Assembly (NCBI RefSeq): GCF_017094485.1
Contig: NZ_CP064786.1
Coordinates: forward strand, 2,856,788-2,920,787
Length of the DNA stretch: 64,000 nt
From: Natranaeroarchaeum sulfidigenes
GTDB lineage: Archaea > Halobacteriota > Halobacteria > Halobacteriales > Natronoarchaeaceae
Reading direction: 5' to 3'
Part shown: positions 34,186-41,600 of the stretch, piece by piece
Layout: the number at the start of each line of letters is the position of its first letter
How positions within the stretch are numbered: the first letter of the stretch is position 1
The notes under the pieces: generated by a model
Told to the model about the DNA's origin: nothing
The model's database searches: none
What the model saw: the letters and a program-made list of their open reading frames with translations, nothing else
Position numbers and translations under genes: made by a program

Positions 34186-35298
34186 ATGGAGATTCGGGAG
34201 GGTGCAGTCGAAATCGAGGTGCCCGAGCAGGAATCCGAGGGCGTCGACGACGCGGTCTTTTTCAACCCGGTCCAGGAGTTGAACCGGGATCTGACGGTCG
34301 CAACGCTCCGGGCCTACCGGGACCGGGAACCACGTGCGAGTTCGTATCTGGATGCGATGGCCGCAAGCGGGATCCGCGGGGTCCGCGCCGCGGCCGACGG
34401 CTGGGAGGCAACGCTCTGTGACACCGACCCCGACGCAGTTGCGCTCTGTAAGCGCAACCTCGCACGCAACGACCTCGACGGCGAGACGGCCCAGCGCGAC
34501 GTCAACGCGCTGTTACACGAGGAGCTGTACGACGTCGTCGATATCGACCCGTTCGGGACGCCGATCCCCTTCGCCGACGCCGCCTTCGCCAACGTGCGGA
34601 ATCTGGTCTGCGTGACCGCAACCGACACCGCACCGCTATGTGGTGCGCACTTCCACAGCGGCGTCCGGAAGTACTCTGCGATCCCGCGCAACACCGAGTA
34701 CCATGGCGAGATCGGCATGCGGATCCTGCTGTCGGCGCTCGCCCGCACCGCGGCCCGGTACGACGTGGGCGTGACGCCGCTGTTTTCCCACGCGACGAAC
34801 CACTACGTCCGGACCTACCTCGAACTCGACCACCGGGCGACCGACGCCAACGAAACGATCGAGGAGATCGGTCACATCCACCACTGTGAGGACTGTCTGC
34901 ACCGCGAGCACGAACACGGCCTGATCGCGCACCCACCCGAGACGTGTCCCGCCTGTGAGGGCAACCGGGTCCTGACGGCGGGCCCGATCTGGCTCGGCGC
35001 GACGAGCGAGTCGGCGTTCGTCGTGCGCGTCGGCGACCACGTCACCGATGACATGGGAACCGCCGAGACGGCCCGCGAACTGACCGCAACGATCGCGGCC
35101 GAACTCGACCGACCCACCCACTACGATCAGCACCGCCTCTGCAGGCAGTGGGGCGTGACGGCGATCGGAATGGACGACTTCCTCGATCGACTTCGAGCGG
35201 CGGGCTACGGGGCCTCTCGCACCCATTTCGGCGGCACGACGTTCAAGACAGAGGCGAGCGTTGCGGAGATCCGGGCGGCGGCGCTCGACGACGGGTGA
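34186..35298 (+). CDS. trm1: tRNA (guanine26-N2)-dimethyltransferase Trm1
   Basis: A 370-residue SAM-dependent enzyme that dimethylates G26 of tRNA. Motifs include [21 protein letters not shown], the SAM-binding [24 protein letters not shown] with catalytic Asp-Pro-Phe-Gly, and [12 protein letters not shown] zinc site ([13 protein letters not shown]...CPACEGN) lies in the C-terminal domain, typical of archaeal/eukaryotic Trm1. ATG 34186 ([15 protein letters not shown]) is preferred over an upstream in-frame start. Confidence 0.96.
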   Translation: MEIREGAVEIEVPEQESEGVDDAVFFNPVQELNRDLTVATLRAYRDREPRASSYLDAMAASGIRGVRAAADGWEATLCDTDPDAVALCKRNLARNDLDGETAQRDVNALLHEELYDVVDIDPFGTPIPFADAAFANVRNLVCVTATDTAPLCGAHFHSGVRKYSAIPRNTEYHGEIGMRILLSALARTAARYDVGVTPLFSHATNHYVRTYLELDHRATDANETIEEIGHIHHCEDCLHREHEHGLIAHPPETCPACEGNRVLTAGPIWLGATSESAFVVRVGDHVTDDMGTAETARELTATIAAELDRPTHYDQHRLCRQWGVTAIGMDDFLDRLRAAGYGASRTHFGGTTFKTEASVAEIRAAALDDG

Positions 35299-35356
35299 CT
35301 CTATGACCAGCGGACGTGACCGACGAGGAACGGGCTCGGACTACCGACACGCAACC

Positions 35357-35366
35357 AATTTTTGTA
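35357..35366 (+). promoter_or_regulatory. TATA-like box supporting a GTG start
   Basis: AATTTTTGTA is centred about 27 nt before GTG 35389 and would be inside the coding region if the upstream TTG were used. Confidence 0.5.
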
Positions 35367-35388
35367 CGGTTCCCCCGACAGTCTATCT

Positions 35389-36780
35389 GTGGGACAGTTA
35401 GCACCTACACTCGACAGACTCCGAACGATCGTCGAGACCGCCCAGTCGGCCGGAATCACGTTTCTGGCTGCGGGCGTCGCCTACTACGCGTTCGTCTCGC
35501 TGATCCCGCTAACGATACTCACGCTGGCGATCGGCTCCGTGATGGGCGGGGAAGTATTCGAGGGTCAGATCATCGAGTTCGTCGGCGAGTTCCTGACACC
35601 GGAGGCCCAGGAGACGCTGGTCGAGGCGCTGACGGCCCAGGCGGGACGTGGCGGGGCGACCGTCGTCGGGTCCCTCGTACTGTTCTGGAGTGCATTGCGA
35701 CTCTTCCGCGGACTCGACCGGGCGTTCTCGCAGGTGTATGGAACCAGCTACTCCTCGCTCGTAAGCGAGCTACTGACCGGCGCGGCGGTACTCGCCTCGA
35801 TCGTTATCGGTGTCGCTGCAGTGACTATCGTAGGGACGGCGATCGGCCGACTTCCACTCGGACCCTTCGGGGCCGAGATCGCGACGGCCCTACTGCTCGT
35901 GACGTTGCTGGTGGTCTTTTTTCCACTCTACTTCGTCATGCCGGGCATGACGATCGCACCCCAGGAGGCGGTGCCCGGGACGGTCGTCGCTGCAATCGGC
36001 TGGATGCTGTTGGGGCAGGGGTTCCAGCTATACACGGCGTACGCCGCCGATTTCGCGGCGTACGGTATTCTGGGGGGCGTTTTACTCTTGCTCACCTGGC
36101 TGTACTTCGGCGCACTGATCGTAATGGTCGGTGCAGTCATCAACGCAGTGATGGCGGAGGACGTCGTCGAGGAACTGGTCGGACCGGACAAGCGCCAGCC
36201 CGACAATCGAGAGGAAACAGCTACCGGACAGGACCGGCAATTACAACGTGATGGGGTTCGACGTGACACACAATTGGAAGCGATGACCGACGACGAACCC
36301 ACCGAAGATGACGAGGAGGATCGTGGCGTCGGAATGGCTGGCCCCGGACCCGAAGAGGCCGGCATCGACGCTGATAGCGACGAGGACGTGACGACCGGGA
36401 CGGCTCCCAGAAGCGAGGTGCAGCGACTCAACCGCGAACTGGCAGAGCTCCGCGAACAGCTCGACGAGTTCGAAGACGATATCGAAGACCGGACAGTCGA
36501 CCGGGACTCGGTCGAAAACGACCTCAAGCGTTACGTTCGGCGGCGGATCCGCCGGGGTCACGCGCGGGGGTGGGGTCCGTATCTCGTCTTGCTCTATGGG
36601 ACAGCGATGACGATCGGCGCGTTCGTCTATCTGGATGGCGGGTGGGCGATCCTGGCGATGCTCGTCCTCTGGCTGTCGACGCTCGGACTCTACGTGCTCA
36701 TGATGCTGGTGACGACCACGCTAAACGTGCTCGGGATTCCCGGTCGGCTCCGGAACGCGATCGGCGACTGGCGCTCCTAG
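35389..36780 (+). CDS. YihY/BrkB-family membrane protein with acidic C-terminal extension
   Basis: A 463-residue membrane protein. Residues 1-270 form the YihY/virulence-factor-BrkB domain with about six helices: GITFLAAGVAYYAFVSLIPLTIL, LFRGLDRAFSQVYGT, PGTVVAAIGWMLLGQ and LTWLYFGALIVMVGAVINAV. Residues 275-365 are an acidic linker ending in a short coiled coil (VQRLNRELAELREQLDEFEDDIE). Two more helices follow (LVLLYGTAMTIGAFVYL, LAMLVLWLSTLGLYVLMMLV). GTG 35389 is chosen from promoter spacing. Its stop abuts the PAP2 gene. Confidence 0.85.
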   Translation: MGQLAPTLDRLRTIVETAQSAGITFLAAGVAYYAFVSLIPLTILTLAIGSVMGGEVFEGQIIEFVGEFLTPEAQETLVEALTAQAGRGGATVVGSLVLFWSALRLFRGLDRAFSQVYGTSYSSLVSELLTGAAVLASIVIGVAAVTIVGTAIGRLPLGPFGAEIATALLLVTLLVVFFPLYFVMPGMTIAPQEAVPGTVVAAIGWMLLGQGFQLYTAYAADFAAYGILGGVLLLLTWLYFGALIVMVGAVINAVMAEDVVEELVGPDKRQPDNREETATGQDRQLQRDGVRRDTQLEAMTDDEPTEDDEEDRGVGMAGPGPEEAGIDADSDEDVTTGTAPRSEVQRLNRELAELREQLDEFEDDIEDRTVDRDSVENDLKRYVRRRIRRGHARGWGPYLVLLYGTAMTIGAFVYLDGGWAILAMLVLWLSTLGLYVLMMLVTTTLNVLGIPGRLRNAIGDWRS

Positions 36781-37662
36781 ATGACGCCGTGGTTTTCGGG
36801 AGTCGAGACGGTACAGGGGGCGACACCCGAATGGGCCGCGCTCCCGTTTGCAGGCGTGACGCTGCTGGGAGATATCTGGGTCTTCGTCGTGGCGCTGACG
36901 CTGGCATACTGGTTCACTGGGCGCAGTGAGATCGCTGCGCTGTTCGGCGTCGTGCTGACGGCGCTCTCTGCCGGACTGGTTCTGAAGCTGCTGTTCGGCC
37001 TCCCTCGGCCGGCCACTGGTCCAGCCGTCCCCGTCGAGGCGGTCGCGTCGATCGCACAGCCGTTTTACGAGCACGAAACGACAGCACGGCTACCGGGACT
37101 GCCGAGCGGGCACACCCTCGGAGCAACGGTGACGTGGGGCGCGCTCGCCGCGTTGCTGGATGTGTGGTCCACCGAGCGCCGCTTCGTGATGGCCAGCGTG
37201 GCAGTCGTCTTGGTGGGACTATCCCGGATCGTCCTCGGTGTCCACTACCCGATCGACGTGCTTGCCGGAGCCCTCCTGGGCGTCGCTATCCTCGCCATTG
37301 CGCTACCCGCGTGTCGACGCCTCGACGATCCGGCGACCCCACTGCTCGGGAGTGCGGTGGTGCTGGGAGCACTCGCAGTCGTCGTTACAGGCGATACTGC
37401 TGCCGCGAACGCGACCGGAGCAGCTATCGGTGGACTACTGGCCTGGCAGCTCATCGAAGCTCCAGCGCCGCTTGCAGGTAGCGTCGCTGATGTCACACTT
37501 GCCGTCTGTGGGCTGGCTGGCATCATCGGACTGGGCGTCGGCCTCGGCGTACTCGTTGGATCGCCTGTGGGGCCGTATCTCGGGACGGCAGTGATCGACA
37601 GCGGCGTACTGGCGTTTCCGGTCGCCCTCTCAGCGCGTGGAGATCGCCAGCCGATAGCCTGA
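36781..37662 (+). CDS. PAP2-family membrane phosphatase
   Basis: A 293-residue integral membrane phosphatase. The three PAP2 motifs are present: KLLFGLPRP, LPSGHTLGATVTW and SRIVLGVHYPIDVLAG, with the catalytic histidines intact. It probably acts on lipid phosphates at the outer face, such as polyprenyl diphosphates, though substrate is inference. Extra C-terminal helices of about 110 residues follow the phosphatase core. The ATG follows the YihY stop with no gap, so the two are translated from one message. Confidence 0.92.
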   Translation: MTPWFSGVETVQGATPEWAALPFAGVTLLGDIWVFVVALTLAYWFTGRSEIAALFGVVLTALSAGLVLKLLFGLPRPATGPAVPVEAVASIAQPFYEHETTARLPGLPSGHTLGATVTWGALAALLDVWSTERRFVMASVAVVLVGLSRIVLGVHYPIDVLAGALLGVAILAIALPACRRLDDPATPLLGSAVVLGALAVVVTGDTAAANATGAAIGGLLAWQLIEAPAPLAGSVADVTLAVCGLAGIIGLGVGLGVLVGSPVGPYLGTAVIDSGVLAFPVALSARGDRQPIA

Positions 37663-37673
37663 TCGCCGCCACC

Positions 37674-37682
37674 CTTTTTATG
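37674..37682 (+). promoter_or_regulatory. TATA-like box for RCK gene
   Basis: CTTTTTATG lies about 28 nt before ATG 37706. Confidence 0.5.
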
Positions 37683-37705
37683 CCCCGGTTGCGTATCTCT
37701 CGCGC

Positions 37706-38359
37706 ATGAAGTTCGTTATCGTAGGCTACGGTCGTGTGGGCATCCGGACCGCACGCATCCTCAGCGAGGAGGGCCACGAAGTGATTGTCGTCGACAGCGA
37801 CCCCGAGAAGATCCGTCGTGCCCAGTCGGACGGGTTCGAGACGATCGAGGGCGACGGAAGCGAGGACAGCACGCTGGAGCAGGCGGCCCTCGAAACGGTC
37901 GACGCGGTCGGCGGCCTGACAGGCGATCTCAACGCCAACTTCGCCGCCTGCATGATCGGCAAACATCACGGCTGTCGGACGGTTCTCCGGATCGACGAGG
38001 ACTACCGCCAGGACATCTACCGGAAGTACGCCGACGATGTCGACGAAGTGGTCTACCCGGAGCGTCTCGGCGCAGCGGGCGCAAAGACCGCGCTACTCGG
38101 TGGCGACTTTAACGTCGTCTCCGATCTGACTGAAAAGCTTCAGCTATCGGTGTTCCGGATCGGCGAGGGTGCTAGCGCAGTCGGCAAGCAAATCCACGAT
38201 GTCGGCCTTCCCGAAAGCGCACGGATCTACGCCCACGGCCGTGAAGACGAATCACTAACGATCCCGCTTCCCGGCACGACACTGGAGGTCGGCGATCAGG
38301 TCGCGGTCATCGTCGAGACCGAAAGCCTTGACGGAGTCAAACAGGCGCTGTCGGGCTGA
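37706..38359 (+). CDS. trkA: TrkA/RCK potassium-channel regulatory subunit
   Basis: A 217-residue cytoplasmic RCK protein. The N-terminal Rossmann domain has GYGRVG at 7-12 for NAD binding and GDGSEDSTLEQA; the C-terminal TrkA_C domain covers about 135-215 (LSVFRIGEGASAVGKQIHDVGLP). It would gate a Trk/Ktr-type potassium transporter, essential in salt-in organisms; no transporter subunit lies beside it. It precedes a Usp gene, a frequent haloarchaeal pairing. Confidence 0.93.
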   Translation: MKFVIVGYGRVGIRTARILSEEGHEVIVVDSDPEKIRRAQSDGFETIEGDGSEDSTLEQAALETVDAVGGLTGDLNANFAACMIGKHHGCRTVLRIDEDYRQDIYRKYADDVDEVVYPERLGAAGAKTALLGGDFNVVSDLTEKLQLSVFRIGEGASAVGKQIHDVGLPESARIYAHGREDESLTIPLPGTTLEVGDQVAVIVETESLDGVKQALSG

Positions 38360-38407
38360 ACTACCGCTGGTATTTTCAGCACCCCGGTAGAAACACAGAG
38401 TCACAGT

Positions 38408-38842
38408 ATGTACGACGATATCCTGCTTCCGACGATCGGTAGCCCCGGTGGCGAGCGCGCCGTCGCCGAAGCGATCGACCTTGCCGAACTCACCGGTGCC
38501 CGACTGCATATCCTCTACGTCGTCGAGGACGATTCCCGAAAGGGACTCTCCGATGGCCGCTGGGAGACCATCCGGGAGGCGCTCCGCTCGGAGGCCCGAG
38601 ACGTCCTGGCGGGCGTCGAAAGTGAAGCGACTGCGGCAGGGGTCGAAGCTATTACCCATGTCGGCGAGGGGCGTGCGGACGAGGCGATTACCGACTACGC
38701 GAGCGAGAACGGAATCGATGCCATCGTGATGGGAACGCACGCCCGCACGGGAGTGAACAAGTTTTTGCTCGGCAGTGTCACCGAGAACGTGATCCGGCGG
38801 GCCGAACAACCGGTACTGGTCGTGCGCCTCGACGAGGACTGA
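38408..38842 (+). CDS. Universal stress protein (UspA family)
   Basis: A 144-residue Usp with MYDDILLPTIGSPGGER at the N-terminus and MGTHARTGVNKFLLGSVTENVIRRAEQPVLVV at the C-terminus. The nucleotide-binding G-2x-G-9x-G(S/T) pattern is conserved. It follows the RCK gene by 48 nt. Usp proteins often sit with transport regulators in haloarchaea. Confidence 0.93.
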   Translation: MYDDILLPTIGSPGGERAVAEAIDLAELTGARLHILYVVEDDSRKGLSDGRWETIREALRSEARDVLAGVESEATAAGVEAITHVGEGRADEAITDYASENGIDAIVMGTHARTGVNKFLLGSVTENVIRRAEQPVLVVRLDED

Positions 38843-38877
38843 ATATCAGTCGATAGTGGCTGTTTCAGCCACGTCTG

Positions 38878-39255
38878 TCAACGATCTGCCAACACTGCAC
38901 GACCGGCGATGACCACCAGTGCGAGACCGAGAGCGATCATGATCGCTTGAGAAGCCACGCCGACAGTGGAGTCAACCGCTTCGCCGGTCGCAAGCGCGAT
39001 TATATCGGGTACCGCACGTAGAGACCCCAGAACACCTACCGCCCCCAGTGCAGCAATCCCGTAGACTGCAAGCTGTTCACGGTTTGTTTCCCGACCGATA
39101 GATGCCAATCCGACGGCAACGACGCCGAAGAAAGCCGGAATGAGGGCCGTCATATGCGCGAAGTCGGTGAGCGTCCACGACCCGACGCCGAGGACAACCA
39201 GTGCAACACCGATGCCGAGTGCACTTTTGAATGCGAACGTCGTACTGTCGGCCAT
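38878..39255 (-). CDS. Four-helix membrane protein of unknown function
   Basis: A 125-residue membrane protein with four hydrophobic segments: SALGIGVALVVLGVGSWTL, MTALIPAFFGVVAVGLASI, LAVYGIAALGAVGVLGSL and SQAIMIALGLALVVIAGRAVL. ATG 39255 is favoured; ACTTATAATTG about 33 nt upstream on the minus strand looks like its TATA box. I do not recognise a family function. Confidence 0.8.
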   Translation of the reverse strand: MADSTTFAFKSALGIGVALVVLGVGSWTLTDFAHMTALIPAFFGVVAVGLASIGRETNREQLAVYGIAALGAVGVLGSLRAVPDIIALATGEAVDSTVGVASQAIMIALGLALVVIAGRAVLADR

Positions 39256-39340
39256 ACCTCGGTGTTGAGCCACCAGACAATTATAAGTTGGTCATTACAA
39301 CCCGTCGGGGAGAACACCTCGTGGAAGGCACCTACTACCG

Positions 39341-40090
39341 TCAGCTGAAACAGCGCTCGAATCCCTCATTTTCCCAGATTTCCAGTAGCTCCTCGACCGC
39401 CGACGGCTCGAATCGCATCGGGCGACGCCACCACGGCCCCTTGCCGGAGTCGCTGGACAGCTCGGTTACGATCCGATTCGCTTCGCTCCCCGCCTCGGCG
39501 GTACTCAGTGGAAAAGCCTGATCGTACAGCATCGATTCTTCGTGATCTCCGGCGAGCATGACCTCCGCGTCGAAGCGCTCGCGGCGGACGTGTGCGTTCG
39601 CATCGAACCAGGCCCGGTCTGTGGGCGATAGCGCTCCATACTCCTCGCCCGAAAGCGGATCACTGGCGAGCCGAAACTGTCCGATCACGTACGCGCCCCA
39701 CTCGGGGGCGATCCACGAGGCAGGGTCGTCTCCAGCACCCTGCGTATCCACATCTCGGCGGGTTGTCGAGAGCGTCGCATAGAAGAACACGTAGTCGCCA
39801 GCCGCAAGGTCGAGCAGCGGCCGGGCCTTGACGCCGTAGTCGTCGCCGTAGGTATAGCGATCACAGCAGGAATACTCCGCGAACGTCGGGTCGAGATGAA
39901 CCGGTTTGTCGAGGATGTCCTCGGGGAGTGCGGTATCGAGATCGAGATCGGCGTACGTCGGGACAGGCTCACTGACTGGTTCACGCTCCGGAATCGGGAG
40001 ATACTCGAACCTGCCATCGGGATAGATCGGTCCGCGGACGCCCGGGAGATTGGTGTTCGCGCCGACGTTGATTGCAACTGCTCGGGGCAC
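39341..40090 (-). CDS. Nmad3-like protein (nucleotide-modification-associated domain 3)
   Basis: A 249-residue protein. Segments AINVGANTNLPGVRGPIYPDGRFEYLPIPE, PTYADLDL, VHLDPTFAEYS, AGDYVFFYATL and WGAYVIGQFRL follow the order and wording I know for the Nmad3 family, predicted from genome context to act in nucleic-acid base modification. No experimental function is known to me. The frame extends to a TTG at 40117; GTG 40090 gives the natural domain start MPRAVAINVG. No phage or restriction genes are adjacent. Confidence 0.78.
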   Translation of the reverse strand: MPRAVAINVGANTNLPGVRGPIYPDGRFEYLPIPEREPVSEPVPTYADLDLDTALPEDILDKPVHLDPTFAEYSCCDRYTYGDDYGVKARPLLDLAAGDYVFFYATLSTTRRDVDTQGAGDDPASWIAPEWGAYVIGQFRLASDPLSGEEYGALSPTDRAWFDANAHVRRERFDAEVMLAGDHEESMLYDQAFPLSTAEAGSEANRIVTELSSDSGKGPWWRRPMRFEPSAVEELLEIWENEGFERCFS

Positions 40091-40138
40091 AGCAGGTGAG
40101 AGGGGACGGACACCCAAAATAGCTACTACGAGAGGTTA

Positions 40139-40480
40139 CTAGATCTCCAATTGCGACGTACAGCTCCGGCAGAAGGTGTAAATCCCCTCCCGTTCGTTTC
40201 GTGCGCCGCAGTGTCGACAGACGATCGCTTCCTCCTCGGGCGATACGGCGTGGTGGGGCTCCGGTCGAGAGCCGGGCAGGTCAGTGTTGCTCGAGTTCTG
40301 TGAGTGGGGCGCGAACGGCTGGCTGGGGGCGGCGCTCGGCGGGGTTCCCCGTCCTCGCTCGCCCTCATCGGACAGGTCTAACGATCGCTCCCCATCGTCG
40401 CCACGCAGATACAGGTAGACGAACACCTGTACGACCACGAGCACGAGTGCGTACACGAGGACCCACTGCCACACCTCCAT
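40139..40480 (-). CDS. Membrane-anchored zinc-ribbon protein
   Basis: A 113-residue protein: one N-terminal membrane helix (WVLVYALVLVVVQVFVYLYL), a polar proline/serine-rich linker, and a C-terminal zinc ribbon VCRHCGARNEREGIYTFCRSC. This layout is common in haloarchaea (I recall DUF7577-like proteins). The ribbon faces the cytoplasm if the positive-inside rule applies. Role unknown. It ends 48 nt before the Nmad3-like start on the same strand and may be in one unit with it. Confidence 0.82.
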   Translation of the reverse strand: MEVWQWVLVYALVLVVVQVFVYLYLRGDDGERSLDLSDEGERGRGTPPSAAPSQPFAPHSQNSSNTDLPGSRPEPHHAVSPEEEAIVCRHCGARNEREGIYTFCRSCTSQLEI

Positions 40481-40593
40481 GTCTTATGATACACATGCAC
40501 ACGCCTTCAGTGTTCGCCCGGCTTGGCCCGTCGTGGTCCGGAAAACGGCCCGTCCCGGCGACACTGGTCGGCAGACCGCCGATTGCCCGTGGA

Positions 40594-40602
40594 GTTTATA
40601 CT
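40594..40602 (+). promoter_or_regulatory. TATA-like box for PRC-barrel operon
   Basis: GTTTATACT lies about 27 nt before ATG 40625. CTACAGTAGG follows at once, resembling the CTACAG-containing repeats elsewhere in the window. Confidence 0.55.
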
Positions 40603-40624
40603 ACAGTAGGTAAAACGAAGCCAT

Positions 40625-40870
40625 ATGTCCGACATACTCGCGGAGAACCTCTCGGGGAAAGCCGTCATGGGTACTGACGGAACCGAGCTCGGCATGCTGT
40701 ACAACATCACGATGGACCTCAAAAGCGGCGAGCTCCACGACGTCGTCATCGAACCGGACGATGAAACGTCGTTCCGCGGCAGCGACATGCAGACCGACGA
40801 GAACGGTCGCTATCGCGTTCCCGTACAGGCGGTTCAGGCAGTCAAAGACTACATCGTCGTAAAGCGGTAA
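40625..40870 (+). CDS. PRC-barrel domain protein
   Basis: An 81-residue single PRC-barrel: LSGKAVMGTDGTELGMLYNITMDLKSGELHDVVIEPD and YRVPVQAVQAVKDYIVVKR. The family includes the C-terminal domain of the ribosome maturation factor RimM and photosystem proteins. Its stop codon overlaps the start of the Nob1-like gene by one base (TAATG), so translation is coupled. This suggests a role in small-subunit maturation, by context only. Confidence 0.92.
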   Translation: MSDILAENLSGKAVMGTDGTELGMLYNITMDLKSGELHDVVIEPDDETSFRGSDMQTDENGRYRVPVQAVQAVKDYIVVKR

Positions 40871-41334
40871 TGTACGTTCTCGACTCCTCAGCGTTTATCA
40901 ACGAGTATCACACGAACAGCAAAACCGCCAGCATCCCACTCGTCCGGGAAGAGCTCGAAGACGAGAGCGCCTACCGGTATGATGCGATGGAAGGCTCGGG
41001 GATGCACATCCACATTCCCGGCGGCGAGACCGTCGAAAAGATCGAACGCGCCGCCAGAGAGAGCGGAGATCTCGACGAACTATCCGAGACTGACATCCGA
41101 CTGATCGCCGCGACCTTCGAACTGGACGGTCGACTGGTGACCGACGACTACGCAATGCAAAACGTCGCCGACAAGCTAAACGTTGACGTCGAGGTGATCG
41201 CCCGTGACGGCATCGCCGAACAGCGCGACTGGAAGTTCCAGTGTCAGGGCTGTGGGCGCGAGTTCGACGAGAACAAAGAGCGCTGTCCGATCTGTGGTAG
41301 CCCGCTCTCCAGAAAGAACCCCTCGAACGCCTAG
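40870..41334 (+). CDS. Nob1-like PIN-domain endonuclease with zinc ribbon
   Basis: A 154-residue endonuclease of the archaeal Nob1 type, which matures the 3' end of 16S rRNA. The PIN domain has MYVLDSSAFINEY with Asp5, SETDIRLIAATFEL and LVTDDYAMQN supplying the acidic metal site. The C-terminal ribbon is CQGCGREF...CPICGSPL. Length matches archaeal Nob1. It is coupled to the PRC-barrel gene and overlaps the convergent RHH gene at a CTAG palindrome. Confidence 0.94.
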   Translation: MYVLDSSAFINEYHTNSKTASIPLVREELEDESAYRYDAMEGSGMHIHIPGGETVEKIERAARESGDLDELSETDIRLIAATFELDGRLVTDDYAMQNVADKLNVDVEVIARDGIAEQRDWKFQCQGCGREFDENKERCPICGSPLSRKNPSNA

Positions 41335-41465
41335 ACCGAGTCTTCGAGTCCCTGCTGGATCAACTGGCGGAGCACCTCCTGCTCGGTCAGTTCGTACTCC
41401 CTGGCGAGTCGCTCCACGCGTTCACCGACTTCGTCGTCACAGACCACGGAGTACTGGCGTGGCAT
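41331..41465 (-). CDS. 44-residue ribbon-helix-helix-like protein
   Basis: A short frame (MPRQYSVVCDDEVGERVERLA, then EYELTEQEVLRQLIQQGLEDSV) with the beta-strand, helix, turn, helix pattern of CopG/MetJ DNA-binding proteins, as a minimal domain. Its TAG and the Nob1-like TAG share the palindrome CTAG. It may regulate nearby genes; no partner toxin is visible. Not a well-known family to me. Confidence 0.68.
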   Translation of the reverse strand: MPRQYSVVCDDEVGERVERLAREYELTEQEVLRQLIQQGLEDSV

Positions 41466-41569
41466 GGGAGAACATATCTTTCCGGGAACCATAAAATTCA
41501 GTCAGACGATCGTCAGACACCCGCCCGTGAGCGATGGCCCACTACCTTCACAAAAAACCATCACAAATA

Positions 41570-41578
41570 GTTTTTATG
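41570..41578 (+). promoter_or_regulatory. TATA-like box for first HExxH surface protein
   Basis: GTTTTTATG lies about 27 nt before ATG 41601, preceding the signal peptide. Confidence 0.5.
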
Positions 41579-41600
41579 CGCCTGTCACGATACTGTGACC

